In this document: piece by piece, positions 20,874-27,350 of the stretch
Numbering within the stretch: position 1 is the stretch's first letter
How the letters are laid out: each line of letters opens with the position of its first letter
DNA from: B10-G9 sp964627755
Lineage (GTDB): Bacteria > Chloroflexota > Anaerolineae > Anaerolineales > UBA11858
DNA length: 33,839 nucleotides
Direction of reading: 5' to 3'
Assembly (NCBI GenBank): GCA_964627755.1
Contig: CAZVIH010000048.1
Coordinates: forward strand, 1 to 33,839
The notes under the pieces: model-generated
What the model was told of the DNA's origin: nothing
Databases searched by the model: none
What the model saw: only the letters and a program-made list of their open reading frames with translations
Translations under genes and position numbers: made by a program

Positions 20874-21389
20874 CTAACCCCGTCCCCCATTTTCCAGAAA
20901 TACACGATCCGGTCCTGCCTGGTCTATATCCCAGGGATAGATAATATACGCGTCTGTGATGGCTCCGTAATAATCAGGTTGATATTTTAACAGATTTCGA
21001 TAGGGATTGTAGTGCAGAACGCAGGTGCTGGGAATACCTCCGGCGCCTTCTACCTGCTTGTATACAGCCCAGGTTGTACGTCCGGAACCCCAGGCGTTAT
21101 TCATAACCAGAACCCTTTTATCAGCCAGGGGAGCGTCTGCTGGGAACTGAGAGACCTTAGGCCAAGTGAAGAGCTTGGCTTCTTCCAGATCGACTTCTGA
21201 TGGGAATTGGACCTGGGCCAGGTAGATTTCATCGATTCCCGCCGCCGCAGCCATCATTCCTGTAGGTATGATGCCGCCAGGCGATATCATAATAATTGCT
21301 TTAAACTCGGTTTCAAATTGGGGGAGTATTAAGGTGATCAATTTGCTGACTTCTCGCCAGCTAATGATTTCTTTTCGGGGCTGATCCAT
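20874..21389 (-). CDS. phosphoribosyltransferase-like protein with unusual PRPP loop
   Basis: A 171-residue protein resembling type I phosphoribosyltransferases of the xanthine/guanine kind. The N-terminal helix SWREVSKLITLILPQF and strand KAIIMISPGGIIPTGMMAA match the hood and first core strand. The PRPP-binding loop is RVLVMNNAWGSGRTTWAV (about residues 92-109). The two acidic residues usual at its start (DD or ED) are Asn-Asn here, so catalysis may be altered or lost. The C-terminal TDAYIIYPWD matches the base-binding end, with the usual aromatic-Pro-Trp. GGAG lies 9 nt before ATG 21389. It converges on the DUF212 gene with only 12 nt between the stops. Confidence 0.75.
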   Translation of the reverse strand: MDQPRKEIISWREVSKLITLILPQFETEFKAIIMISPGGIIPTGMMAAAAGIDEIYLAQVQFPSEVDLEEAKLFTWPKVSQFPADAPLADKRVLVMNNAWGSGRTTWAVYKQVEGAGGIPSTCVLHYNPYRNLLKYQPDYYGAITDAYIIYPWDIDQAGPDRVFLENGGRG

Positions 21390-21419
21390 CTTGGGCGCTC
21401 CTGCTGAAATACCTCAACC

Positions 21420-21425
21420 ATTATA
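21420..21425 (-). promoter_or_regulatory. -10 box upstream of the phosphoribosyltransferase-like gene
   Basis: TATAAT in the context TGCTATAATGG reads on the minus strand 30 nt before the start codon. No clear -35 is visible. Confidence 0.45.
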
Positions 21426-21495
21426 GCAATGATTACGATTGGGAGTGAAGTGATGTTCTTCCGCGGTTTGAGAGCCAGTTTCCTTATCCGAGCTC

Positions 21496-21517
21496 CGACA
21501 CCCGAGGACGGGCGTCG
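21496..21517 (-). repeat. REP-like hairpin, copy A
   Basis: CGACACCCG and CGGGCGTCG form a 9-bp stem with one A/C mismatch and loop AGGA. It is flanked by GAGCTC, as in the other copies. Confidence 0.8.
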
Positions 21518-21526
21518 TTTAGGTAA

Positions 21527-21595
21527 TTATCCCATATCATAATAACAGGTGTAGGAGTGCAGGTAGTATGCCCTAAAGGTGATGAGCAGCTTAGA
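21527..21595 (-). pseudogene. RAYT 3'-end relic in unit 1
   Basis: Read on the minus strand this encodes RAYYLHSYTCYYDMG and then a stop, which corresponds to RAKYLYSSACYYDLG near the end of the intact RAYT of unit 2. Everything upstream in the gene is missing. The relic has its stop early, right before the hairpin, and lacks the last 20 residues of the intact copy. Confidence 0.7.
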
Positions 21596-21629
21596 CATCT
21601 ATGTGATCGTCCCGGGGACGGAATGATGA

Positions 21630-21899
21630 GCGACCGGGGAGATGACAGGGCGATAAGCGACCGGGGAGATGACAGGGCGATAAGCAACCGGGGAGATGAT
21701 AGGGCGATGAGCAACCGGGGAAATGACAGGGCGATAAGCAACCGGGGAGATGACAGGGCGATAAGCAACCGGGGAGATGACAGGGCGATGAGCAACCGGG
21801 GAAATGACAGGGCGATAAGCAACCGGGGAGATGACAGGGCGATGAGCAACCGGGGAAATGACAGGGCGATGAGCAACCGGGGAAATGGTGGGACGACGA
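21630..21899. repeat. 27-bp minisatellite, ten units
   Basis: Ten direct units of 27 bp (starting at 21630, 21657, 21684 and so on) with consensus GCAACCGGGGA + [A/G]ATGACAGGGCGAT[A/G]A. Variation is mostly A/G at two positions, plus GCGACC in the first two units and a divergent last unit ending GTGGGACGACGA. Because 27 is a multiple of three, several frames stay open for more than 100 codons; I do not count these as genes. There are no unique spacers, so it is not CRISPR. Confidence 0.95.
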
Positions 21900-21920
21900 G
21901 GACCTGCCCGGGTGGTGAGA

Positions 21921-21928
21921 TATTTTTC
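21921..21928. repeat. target-site duplication of the IS256 element, left
   Basis: TATTTTTC, identical to 23281-23288. Eight bp is the usual duplication of IS256-family elements. Confidence 0.85.
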
Positions 21929-21958
21929 GGTAGTGTCAAGAACATTGTGTAAATGAAT
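21929..21958 (+). repeat. IS256 element left inverted repeat
   Basis: Begins GGTAGTGTCAAG and contains ATTGTGTAAATG, complementary to the right end with eight mismatches in 30. Confidence 0.85.
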
Positions 21959-21969
21959 GGGCAACAAGG

Positions 21970-23217
21970 TCACAGGGGACACCTGCCTTCAAAGCGGATC
22001 GCCAGCTGGTTGAGGATCAAGGGCCAATTCGCCAGCGGCATGGTCCACTTCTTGGTGATGTCCATCGTGGCCAGGTAGAGCAGTTTTCTGGCAGCTTGAT
22101 CAGTCGGGAATGAGGATTTGTTTTTTAGCACCTTCCGCAGCTGGCGGTGATATCCCTCCACAATATTGGTGGTGTAGATCAGCCGCCTGACCTCTTTGGG
22201 ATAGTCAAAAAAGGTGGCCAGCTCTTCCCAGTTGTTCTGCCAGGATCGGACTGCGGCCCCGTATTTTCCGCCCCATTTTTCTTCCAGAGCGAGCAGATTG
22301 GCTTCCGCCTCTTCGCGGGTGGCTGCCTTGTAGATGGTTTTGAGATCCGCCGTGAAAGGCTTGCGGTCTTTCCAGACCACATATTTCAGGCTGGAGCGGA
22401 TCTGGTGGATAATACAGCGCTGGACCTGAGTCTGAGGGAAGACGGAATGGATGGCATCGGAAAATCCAGACAGCCCATCCACCGCGGAGATGAAAATATC
22501 TTCCACGCCCCGGTTCTGCAGGTCGGTGATAACCGAGAGCCAGAAATTGGCCCCTTCCCCGCCATCCCCGATCCAGTGACCAAAAACCTCTTTCTGGCCC
22601 TCTAAATCGACTCCCAGGACGTTGTAGACGGCCACATTCTCGGTTTTGCCGTCCCGTTTTAGCTTGATGTGCAGAGCATCCAGAAAGACAATAGGGTAGA
22701 TCGGGGCCAGGGGCCGGTTCTGCCAGGACTCCACCAGCTCCCAGACCTTGTCAGTGATCTTGCTGATTGTGGATGCCGAAACATCGATCCCGTAGAGCTC
22801 TTCCAGCATGTCCTGGATATCCCGGGTGGAGGTGCCTTTGGCGTACATGGCAATGATTTTCTGCTCGATCTCGTTGCTGTTTTTCTTCAGCAGCTCAGAG
22901 TGAAATTCGCCGTTGCGGTCCCGCGGCACACGGATTTTGGCGTCTCCCCCGGAGGTGCGCATGGAACTGTCGTAGTAGCCGTTGCGGCTGTTGCCTGAGT
23001 TGCGTCCTTTGGATTCGTAGCGCTCGTAGCCCAGCTGGTCGGTCAGCTCCGTTTCCAGCATCTGTTCAATGGTGTCTGAGAACAAGCGGGCGAAGATGCC
23101 ATCCTTGCCGTAGAAATCATCGATCGATTTCGCTTTCCCCAGCTCCCGGGCGACCTCTTCGGCAGACGGCATCTGATCTTTCTTTTCAGAGTCTGTGGTA
23201 TCTTTCTTTTGTGTCAT
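21970..23217 (-). CDS. IS256-family (mutator-type) transposase
   Basis: The protein has 415 residues with the DDE triad in expected contexts: IVFLDALHIK, ISAVDGLSGF and TTNIVEGYHRQLRK. The family motif RCIIHQIR follows the second Asp, and the N-terminal part has LTDQLGYERYESKGRNSGN. ATG 23217 is chosen because AAAGGA lies 7 nt upstream; an in-frame ATG 39 nt earlier (23256) lies in the inverted repeat. Length is normal and no frame break is seen, so the element may be active. The stop lies 41 nt inside the left end. Confidence 0.95.
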   Translation of the reverse strand: MTQKKDTTDSEKKDQMPSAEEVARELGKAKSIDDFYGKDGIFARLFSDTIEQMLETELTDQLGYERYESKGRNSGNSRNGYYDSSMRTSGGDAKIRVPRDRNGEFHSELLKKNSNEIEQKIIAMYAKGTSTRDIQDMLEELYGIDVSASTISKITDKVWELVESWQNRPLAPIYPIVFLDALHIKLKRDGKTENVAVYNVLGVDLEGQKEVFGHWIGDGGEGANFWLSVITDLQNRGVEDIFISAVDGLSGFSDAIHSVFPQTQVQRCIIHQIRSSLKYVVWKDRKPFTADLKTIYKAATREEAEANLLALEEKWGGKYGAAVRSWQNNWEELATFFDYPKEVRRLIYTTNIVEGYHRQLRKVLKNKSSFPTDQAARKLLYLATMDITKKWTMPLANWPLILNQLAIRFEGRCPL

Positions 23218-23250
23218 GGATTTTTCCTTTTGCGTAGATTGAATAGGATA

Positions 23251-23280
23251 ATCCATTTACACAATTTATTCTACACTCTC
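23251..23280 (-). repeat. IS256 element right inverted repeat
   Basis: Read on the minus strand it starts GAGAGTGTAG and contains ATTGTGTAAATG, matching the left end. Confidence 0.85.
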
Positions 23281-23288
23281 TATTTTTC
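23281..23288. repeat. target-site duplication of the IS256 element, right
   Basis: TATTTTTC, identical to 21921-21928, leading straight into CGCGGTTTGAGAGCC of the RAYT unit tail. Confidence 0.85.
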
Positions 23289-23322
23289 CGCGGTTTGAGA
23301 GCCAGCTTCCTTATTCGAGCTC

Positions 23323-23344
23323 CGACACCCGTCCTCGGGTGTCG
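23323..23344 (-). repeat. REP-like hairpin, copy B, directly after RAYT
   Basis: CGACACCCG (23323-23331) and CGGGTGTCG (23336-23344) form a perfect 9-bp stem with loop TCCT. It starts 12 nt after the RAYT stop codon. This is the only copy without a stem mismatch, and it accompanies the only intact gene. Confidence 0.85.
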
Positions 23345-23356
23345 TTTATGGACTTT

Positions 23357-23914
23357 TTAGTTATCACGTTTTTCTAAGAAGTCAAAAATATCATCTATAG
23401 GAATTATTGGAACTGTTCCCAGATCATAATAACAAGCAGACGAGTATAGATATTTTGCTCTGATCTCTGAAGAGAATCTATTTATTTTGATCGGATTATT
23501 ATGAATATACTCCATTTTTTGGATCAAGAATCGATGAGTATAGATATTCTTTGCTTGAAAGTTCTTCCATATCTTATGACGTTTTCCATTCTCCGCGTTT
23601 TTTCTAAAGAGATTTTGTAGATCCTGTTGTTCTGTCAAGCGAGATAACTTTAATATCTTATGTGCAGTAAAAGATGCGAAAGACTGGATATTGTCATTAA
23701 TTGAGTAAGGTTTAATGGGCTTTGAAATCCAGTGAATATGATTCAACATCAGAACGAACGCAAAAACGAACATCCGCTTGTTATGACGATGCCAATCAAG
23801 AGAAGCAAGGATCGTATTTGCATAGGACCTATTGATGAAGAGTGGTTCCCATTCAACTATCGTACCTGTTACAAAATATAAATCACCAGGTATATGAATT
23901 GGTGTGAAAACCAA
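23357..23914 (-). CDS. REP-associated tyrosine transposase (RAYT, Y1/IS200-like HUH enzyme)
   Basis: The protein has about 185 residues in the Y1 transposase family. It has the metal-binding HUH pair in LMLNHIHWI (His59 and His61) and the catalytic tyrosine in KMEYIHNNPIK (Tyr136), the usual YIHNNP motif of RAYTs. Such enzymes cut and join single-stranded DNA at hairpins of REP type. I chose TTG 23914 because GGGGG lies four bases upstream; GTG 23944 would add ten residues without a ribosome site. Its own REP-like hairpin follows 12 nt after the stop, and truncated relatives of the gene end lie on both sides. Local base use is A/T-rich beside G-rich repeats. Confidence 0.88.
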   Translation of the reverse strand: MVFTPIHIPGDLYFVTGTIVEWEPLFINRSYANTILASLDWHRHNKRMFVFAFVLMLNHIHWISKPIKPYSINDNIQSFASFTAHKILKLSRLTEQQDLQNLFRKNAENGKRHKIWKNFQAKNIYTHRFLIQKMEYIHNNPIKINRFSSEIRAKYLYSSACYYDLGTVPIIPIDDIFDFLEKRDN

Positions 23915-23992
23915 TGTACCCCCTTTTTTATTTACATGGTACACACTTAATGGGATGAATTTAATAGGTAAGATGGTTTAGATACAAGCAAC

Positions 23993-24038
23993 AGTAGTGT
24001 TTGTATACAGATCGTCCCGGGGACGGGACGACGAGCGG
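23993..24038 (-). repeat. left-end block of the RAYT unit
   Basis: The block with AGTAGTG, the palindrome TGTATACA, CGTCCCGGGGACG and GGACGACGAGC is about 79 nt upstream of the RAYT start. It recurs at 24316-24361 with three differences. Confidence 0.75.
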
Positions 24039-24039
24039 A

Positions 24040-24163
24040 GGGTAAAAAAAGGACGATGAACAACTGGGACGAGCATCTGGGGAAAGACGGGACGACAAGC
24101 AACTGGGGAAATGACAGGACAATGAGGGACTGGTGAAATGGTGGGAAGACGAGGACCTGCCCG
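24040..24163. repeat. decayed 27-bp-type array of unit 2
   Basis: Units related to the ten-copy array can be recognised, for example GCAACTGGGGAAATGACAGG at 24100-24119, and a last unit ending GTGGGAAGACGA, like the terminal unit of the first array. The remaining part is scrambled. It leads into GGACCTGCCCGGGTGGTG, the junction to unit 3. Confidence 0.65.
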
Positions 24164-24215
24164 GGTGGTGTGATATTCTTCCGCGGTTTGAGAGCCAGTT
24201 TCCTTATCCGAGCTC

Positions 24216-24237
24216 CGACACCCGAGGACGGGCGTCG
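24216..24237 (-). repeat. REP-like hairpin, copy C
   Basis: Same sequence as copy A: CGACACCCG / CGGGCGTCG with loop AGGA. Confidence 0.8.
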
Positions 24238-24246
24238 TTTAGGTAA

Positions 24247-24315
24247 TTATCCCAGATCATAATAACAGGTGGAGGAGTGCAGGTAGTATGCCCTAAAGGT
24301 GATGAGCAGCTAAGA
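24247..24315 (-). pseudogene. RAYT 3'-end relic in unit 3
   Basis: On the minus strand it reads RAYYLHSSTCYYDLG and a stop, nearly the same as RAKYLYSSACYYDLG of the intact gene. The left-end block joins it directly at about 24316, so the whole front of the gene is deleted. The 17 bases CCCAGATCATAATAACA are identical to the intact gene at 23418-23434. Confidence 0.75.
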
Positions 24316-24361
24316 AGTAGTGCTTGTATACAGGTCGTCCCGGGGACGGGACGACGAGCAG
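24316..24361 (-). repeat. left-end block of unit 3
   Basis: Matches 23993-24038 (AGTAGTG, TGTATACA, CGTCCCGGGGACG). It is followed to about 24415 by three short G-rich copies of GGGACGACGAGC with AGAGG-type linkers. Confidence 0.75.
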
Positions 24362-24467
24362 AGGGGGGGAGACGGAACGACGAGCAGAGGGAGGGGAGAT
24401 GGGACGACGAGCAAAGCTGAGTTGGGTAAGATTAATCACTTGCTTTTTATCAGTCACATGCGAGCTC

Positions 24468-24489
24468 CGACACCCGAGGACGGGCGTCG
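24468..24489 (-). repeat. REP-like hairpin, copy D, isolated
   Basis: CGACACCCG / CGGGCGTCG with loop AGGA and the flanking CGAGCTC, but without the conserved tail or any RAYT relic. It lies 12 nt after the stop codon of the next gene, the same distance as copy B from RAYT. Confidence 0.75.
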
Positions 24490-24501
24490 ATTACTAACTC
24501 T

Positions 24502-24729
24502 TTATCTTTCCGGAATTTCCTGTGCTGCATTTTCCAGGATCAAAAAACCCAATTCCAGGAGCGGGGAAAGCTGCTCTAAATCAGGTTCAACAGGGGTGAG
24601 AGCTTTTGCCAAAGCAGCCCGGACACCGCTAGCCTGATGAGCCCAGGTCGAGTCAGCTGAGATCCTCTCCAGACGGTCCAGCAGTATTTTTGCCATCAAA
24701 ACAGGATTAGAAGATATTCGATTTGCCAT
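24502..24729 (-). CDS. small hypothetical protein
   Basis: This 75-residue protein, which I cannot name, has a helical N-terminal half (LMAKILLDRLERISADSTWA) followed by GVRAALAKAL and an acidic, leucine-rich C-terminus (LEQLSPLLELGFLILE). The pattern RLERISADSxWAHxASGxR seems familiar from small conserved Chloroflexota proteins, a recollection that needs a database check. ATG 24729 has only a distant AAGGA (about 15 nt). A REP-like hairpin follows the stop by 12 nt and could act as its terminator. Confidence 0.6.
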   Translation of the reverse strand: MANRISSNPVLMAKILLDRLERISADSTWAHQASGVRAALAKALTPVEPDLEQLSPLLELGFLILENAAQEIPER

Positions 24730-24802
24730 CTGGAATTGATTGTATCCTTACTTCTTCAAAATAGGCTTGAACAGCTCAATAAAAAGATTCCCCGGATTTT
24801 TG

Positions 24803-24832
24803 TTGCCAATCATTTAGATTGGGACATATAAT
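24803..24832 (+). promoter_or_regulatory. promoter of the slipin operon
   Basis: TTGCCA (24803-24808), 18-nt spacer, perfect TATAAT (24827-24832), 47 nt before the slipin start codon. Confidence 0.7.
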
Positions 24833-24879
24833 AATAAAAGAATACAAAATCGAGCTAATGCCAAATAAAAGGAGGAGAG

Positions 24880-25659
24880 ATGTTTGATGGAGTGGTTACA
24901 TTTGGATTTTGTTTTGGGGTTATTGTTTTAATTGTCCTTGGGATCGCAGTTCGCGGCGTTCGTATGTTATACGAGTATGAGAGAGGCGTAGTATTTACAG
25001 TTGGTAAATACTCCGGTACCCGCGAACCGGGCCTTACCATTGTGCTCCCGGTCATTCAATCCATGCGGAAGGTGGACATGCGCATTAAAACTGCTGAAAT
25101 CCCCCGCCAGGAAGTAATGACCCGGGATAATATCCCTATGCTGGTCAATGCCGTGGTCTATTTTAAGGTCATCAAACCAGAGGAAGCGATTATTAAAATT
25201 GAAGATTATGCATTTGCTATCCGTCAGTATACTCAGGCAGCATTACGGGATGTGATCGGAAATAGCGAGATGGACTTTGTGTTAACTGAGCGAGAATCCA
25301 TCGCCGAGGATATCAAGGAAATTGTGGATGCCGAAACTAACGGCTGGGGAATTGATGTGGAATCCATCAAGATCCAGGAAGTAGAACTGCCGGCCGAGAT
25401 GAAGCGGGCCATGGCCCAGCAAGCTGAAGCCGAGCGGGAACGCCGGGCAGTGGTGATCAACTCCCTGGGTGAGCTGGAAGCCTCAATGAACCTCCAGAAA
25501 GCTGCTCAAGCCCTGGCGAAATCCCCGGGGGCGATGCATTTGCGGACCCTGCAGACCATTCGGGCAATCGCGGCAGATCCTTCTGAGAAAATTGTGCTTT
25601 TTATCCCCTCTAATTTTGATGGGATTGCCAAAACTCTACTGGACACGAATAAAGGATAA
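24880..25659 (+). CDS. slipin / stomatin-like SPFH protein
   Basis: The 259-residue protein has one N-terminal membrane helix (about residues 5-25) and an SPFH domain: YEYERGVVFTVGKYSGTREPG, then VDMRIKTAEIPRQEVMTRDN, VNAVVYFKVIKPEEAI and QAALRDVIGNSEMDFVL. A charged helical segment MAQQAEAERERRAVVINS follows. Bacterial slipins scaffold membrane microdomains and often pair with an NfeD protease-like partner; no NfeD is present here. AAAGGAGGAGAG is an excellent ribosome site. The next gene begins at or just after the stop codon. Confidence 0.93.
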   Translation: MFDGVVTFGFCFGVIVLIVLGIAVRGVRMLYEYERGVVFTVGKYSGTREPGLTIVLPVIQSMRKVDMRIKTAEIPRQEVMTRDNIPMLVNAVVYFKVIKPEEAIIKIEDYAFAIRQYTQAALRDVIGNSEMDFVLTERESIAEDIKEIVDAETNGWGIDVESIKIQEVELPAEMKRAMAQQAEAERERRAVVINSLGELEASMNLQKAAQALAKSPGAMHLRTLQTIRAIAADPSEKIVLFIPSNFDGIAKTLLDTNKG

Positions 25660-25665
25660 ATGCCA

Positions 25666-26340
25666 ATGAGTGGAAAGCTGGATACAAAAATCCGCTACCT
25701 CCAGATCGCATTTAACTATGATGCCCGCCTGGTAACACGGATCCTGCCCACCATCGCCCAAAGCAGCCGGATTCTGATTGAAGCCGGAACTCCTTATATC
25801 AAAAGGGAAGGTATGAATGGCATACGCCTGATCCGCCGCTATTGGGGTGGTCATGTTGTGGCGGACTTAAAAACGGTAGATGGCGCGTTAGAAGAAGTGG
25901 CGCTGGCCCAGGCGGCTGGTGCCTCTGCAGCCACGGTACTGGGCAATTCGCCCACGGAAACACTGGATCTGTTCATCGAGCGTTGCTTAAAACTGGGCAT
26001 GGTCTCAATGATCGATATGCTGGGGGTGAAAGATCCTCTTAAGGTGATGATGAGGCTAAAGGATCCACCTGATGTGATGGTTCTGCATAAAGGCCGTGAC
26101 GAGGAGAACACCAGGGGCAAGTTGATCCAGTATCGTCATGTCAACCGGGTTAAGAGCAAGTTTGACGTGTTGATCTCTGCTGCTGGTGGAGTGGGGATCA
26201 ATGAGGCCCGCAGCGCTATATTTAACGGCGCCAATATTGTAGTGGCCAACCTGGTTGACCCCAGTGATCCCTGGATGGGCATTTCCCTGGACGGCAATGT
26301 GGCAGCCATGGCCCAGGAATTCCTGAGCACGATCGATTGA
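25666..26340 (+). CDS. hexulose-6-phosphate synthase-like / OMP decarboxylase superfamily protein
   Basis: A 224-residue TIM barrel of the HUMPS group (3-hexulose-6-phosphate synthase, ketogulonate-phosphate decarboxylase). Matching stretches are IEAGTPYIKREG (strand 2), VVADLKTVDGA (the DxKxxD metal and catalytic site), VLHKGRDEE and the phosphate-binding AAGGVGINEA. The strand-1 motif reads LQIAFN where known members have VAxD, so the first metal-site Asp is Asn. Start 25666 puts AAAGGA nine bases upstream; ATG 25660, directly after the slipin stop, is the alternative. No isomerase (Hxi/PhiA) is adjacent. Real substrate unknown; a formaldehyde-fixing or pentose role would be inference. Confidence 0.8.
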   Translation: MSGKLDTKIRYLQIAFNYDARLVTRILPTIAQSSRILIEAGTPYIKREGMNGIRLIRRYWGGHVVADLKTVDGALEEVALAQAAGASAATVLGNSPTETLDLFIERCLKLGMVSMIDMLGVKDPLKVMMRLKDPPDVMVLHKGRDEENTRGKLIQYRHVNRVKSKFDVLISAAGGVGINEARSAIFNGANIVVANLVDPSDPWMGISLDGNVAAMAQEFLSTID

Positions 26341-26450
26341 TGCACAAAGCCTCACTGGAAATGAGGATTGTCTTCGGGTTCCTTTTATTTCAGGATTTTA
26401 TTAAATGGACCGCAGGTCCTGATTAGTGAGTGAAACTTGTCTGCAAGTTG

Positions 26451-26487
26451 AAGGACGGAGTCTTATTTTGGGACTTCGTCCTTTTTA
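26451..26487. terminator. bidirectional terminator
   Basis: AAGGACGGAGTC / GACTTCGTCCTT with one G-T pair and an 8-nt loop is followed by TTTT. It ends the slipin operon and overlaps the stop of the converging gene at 26485. Confidence 0.85.
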
Positions 26488-27270
26488 TCGATCTGTCTTC
26501 AGAACGATGGTGCCGTATTCTTCCTCCACTACCCCGGGCATTAATCCCAATGAGTAGGTTTGACCGTCCTTCTCGAGCAGTAAACGGGCGAAGGGAATCT
26601 CTCCGGAATTTGGGAATGGCACATAACGAGTTATATTCCAGCCAAAATGGGGCAGCTCCCGGAGGTAAAACGCCTGCAGGGCACCAGGACTGAAATCACT
26701 CTGGAAAGCTTGCCAATTTTTGGAGTCAGAAATGTCTGGAACGACAGTAAGAGGGTCGATCGATTTAACTGGAGCGGGGATTGGTAATCCATTGGAGAGC
26801 TGATCAACCCGGTCAACCCTCTTTAAATACTTTAAACTGGCAATGATCCGGGATATCAGGGGCTCGATTTCCTCCCGGTTTTCCTTCCAGTGCAGCACCA
26901 GGAATGTTAGAACAAGAAAGCCGTTTTCCAGGATCCCGGTCCAAAGCCGGTGCGGGCTTTTTTTCGGCAGGACAATCTCCACTTCAAAACCGCGGGCGCC
27001 GGCCATTTTCCAGACAGCTGCTCCCAGATTTTTTGCTCCCAGCATCAACGAGGTTTTTCCCAGATGCTGTCTCCAAAGATCAATAACCGGCCGCTGTAAA
27101 CTGTTCCACTCCCCGTTTATTAATAACTGGGCCAGCTTATCTCCCTGGTAGTTTGGGAGGAAAGCATCAGGGTCTTCAGAATAACCATCTTTCTGTCCGA
27201 ACGCCTGGTGCTGCCAGCCATCTGGCAGGTCAATTTGATAACCCCAGAGCTGATGCTGATAAGTATTCAT
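26485..27270 (-). CDS. hypothetical protein, PsbP/DcrB-like N-terminal half
   Basis: The protein has 261 residues and no clear signal peptide. The opening (WGYQIDLPDGWQHQAFG), the middle RGFEVEIVLPKKSPHRLWTGIL and FLVLTFLVLHWKENREEIEPLISRIIASLKY follow the usual pattern of the PsbP/DcrB (DUF1795) fold, where an aromatic-rich beta sheet is followed by a helix with a late Phe/Tyr. A second domain (GALQAFYLRELPHFGWNITRY ... ARLLLEKDGQTYSLGLMP) resembles a small alpha/beta module found at the C-terminus of such proteins. Function unknown. The ATG has no clear ribosome site. It lies after the terminator of the AOR operon and is probably expressed separately. Confidence 0.7.
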   Translation of the reverse strand: MNTYQHQLWGYQIDLPDGWQHQAFGQKDGYSEDPDAFLPNYQGDKLAQLLINGEWNSLQRPVIDLWRQHLGKTSLMLGAKNLGAAVWKMAGARGFEVEIVLPKKSPHRLWTGILENGFLVLTFLVLHWKENREEIEPLISRIIASLKYLKRVDRVDQLSNGLPIPAPVKSIDPLTVVPDISDSKNWQAFQSDFSPGALQAFYLRELPHFGWNITRYVPFPNSGEIPFARLLLEKDGQTYSLGLMPGVVEEEYGTIVLKTDR

Positions 27271-27290
27271 CAGAAGTATTGTAATAATAG

Positions 27291-27327
27291 AACAGCCTTG
27301 AGGAAAGGGTTTTCACTCAAGGCTGTT
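27291..27327 (-). terminator. terminator of the AOR operon
   Basis: AACAGCCTTGAG (27291-27302) and CTCAAGGCTGTT (27316-27327) form a perfect 12-bp stem. On the minus strand it is followed by a loosely T-rich CTATTATTA. It lies 24 nt after the stop of the MoaD-like gene. Confidence 0.75.
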
Positions 27328-27350
27328 GGTTGATCCGGGTTTCGTTTTTC

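Larger units (their letters stand above)
21929..23280 (-). mobile_element. complete IS256-family insertion sequence
   Basis: The element of 1352 bp is bounded by imperfect 30-bp inverted repeats (21929-21958 and 23251-23280; 22 of 30 positions match, including ATTGTGTAAATG) and by the 8-bp direct repeat TATTTTTC on both sides. It contains one intact transposase gene. Removing it together with one TATTTTTC restores a junction that matches GGTGTGATATTCTTCCGCGG of unit 3, which confirms the boundaries. Confidence 0.92.
21451..24415 (-). mobile_element. tandem cluster of three RAYT/REP-type units, one with an intact transposase
   Basis: Three similar units follow each other head to tail, all reading on the minus strand: unit 3 (24415-24171), unit 2 with intact RAYT (24163-23281) and unit 1 (21899-21451). 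Each has a 27-bp-type G-rich array, a CGTCCCGGGGACG palindrome, a left-end block, RAYT coding sequence (complete or only the last codons), a REP-like hairpin and a tail containing CTCAAACCGCGGAA. Units are joined by CACCACCCGGGCAGGTCC. Positions 21451-21595 and 24171-24315 match over 145 bp with only a few differences. The order is read from the sequence; the mechanism is inferred. An IS256 element interrupts the junction of units 1 and 2. Confidence 0.75.

Noticed and set aside
21630..21899. CRISPR-like array
   Set aside because: The 27-bp units abut without unique spacers and there are no cas genes nearby.
21557..21982. Open frames of 127-153 codons on both strands with nine-residue repeats
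   Set aside because: They arise because the 27-bp minisatellite is a multiple of three; the frames have no ribosome site, no recognisable domain, and overlap each other on both strands.
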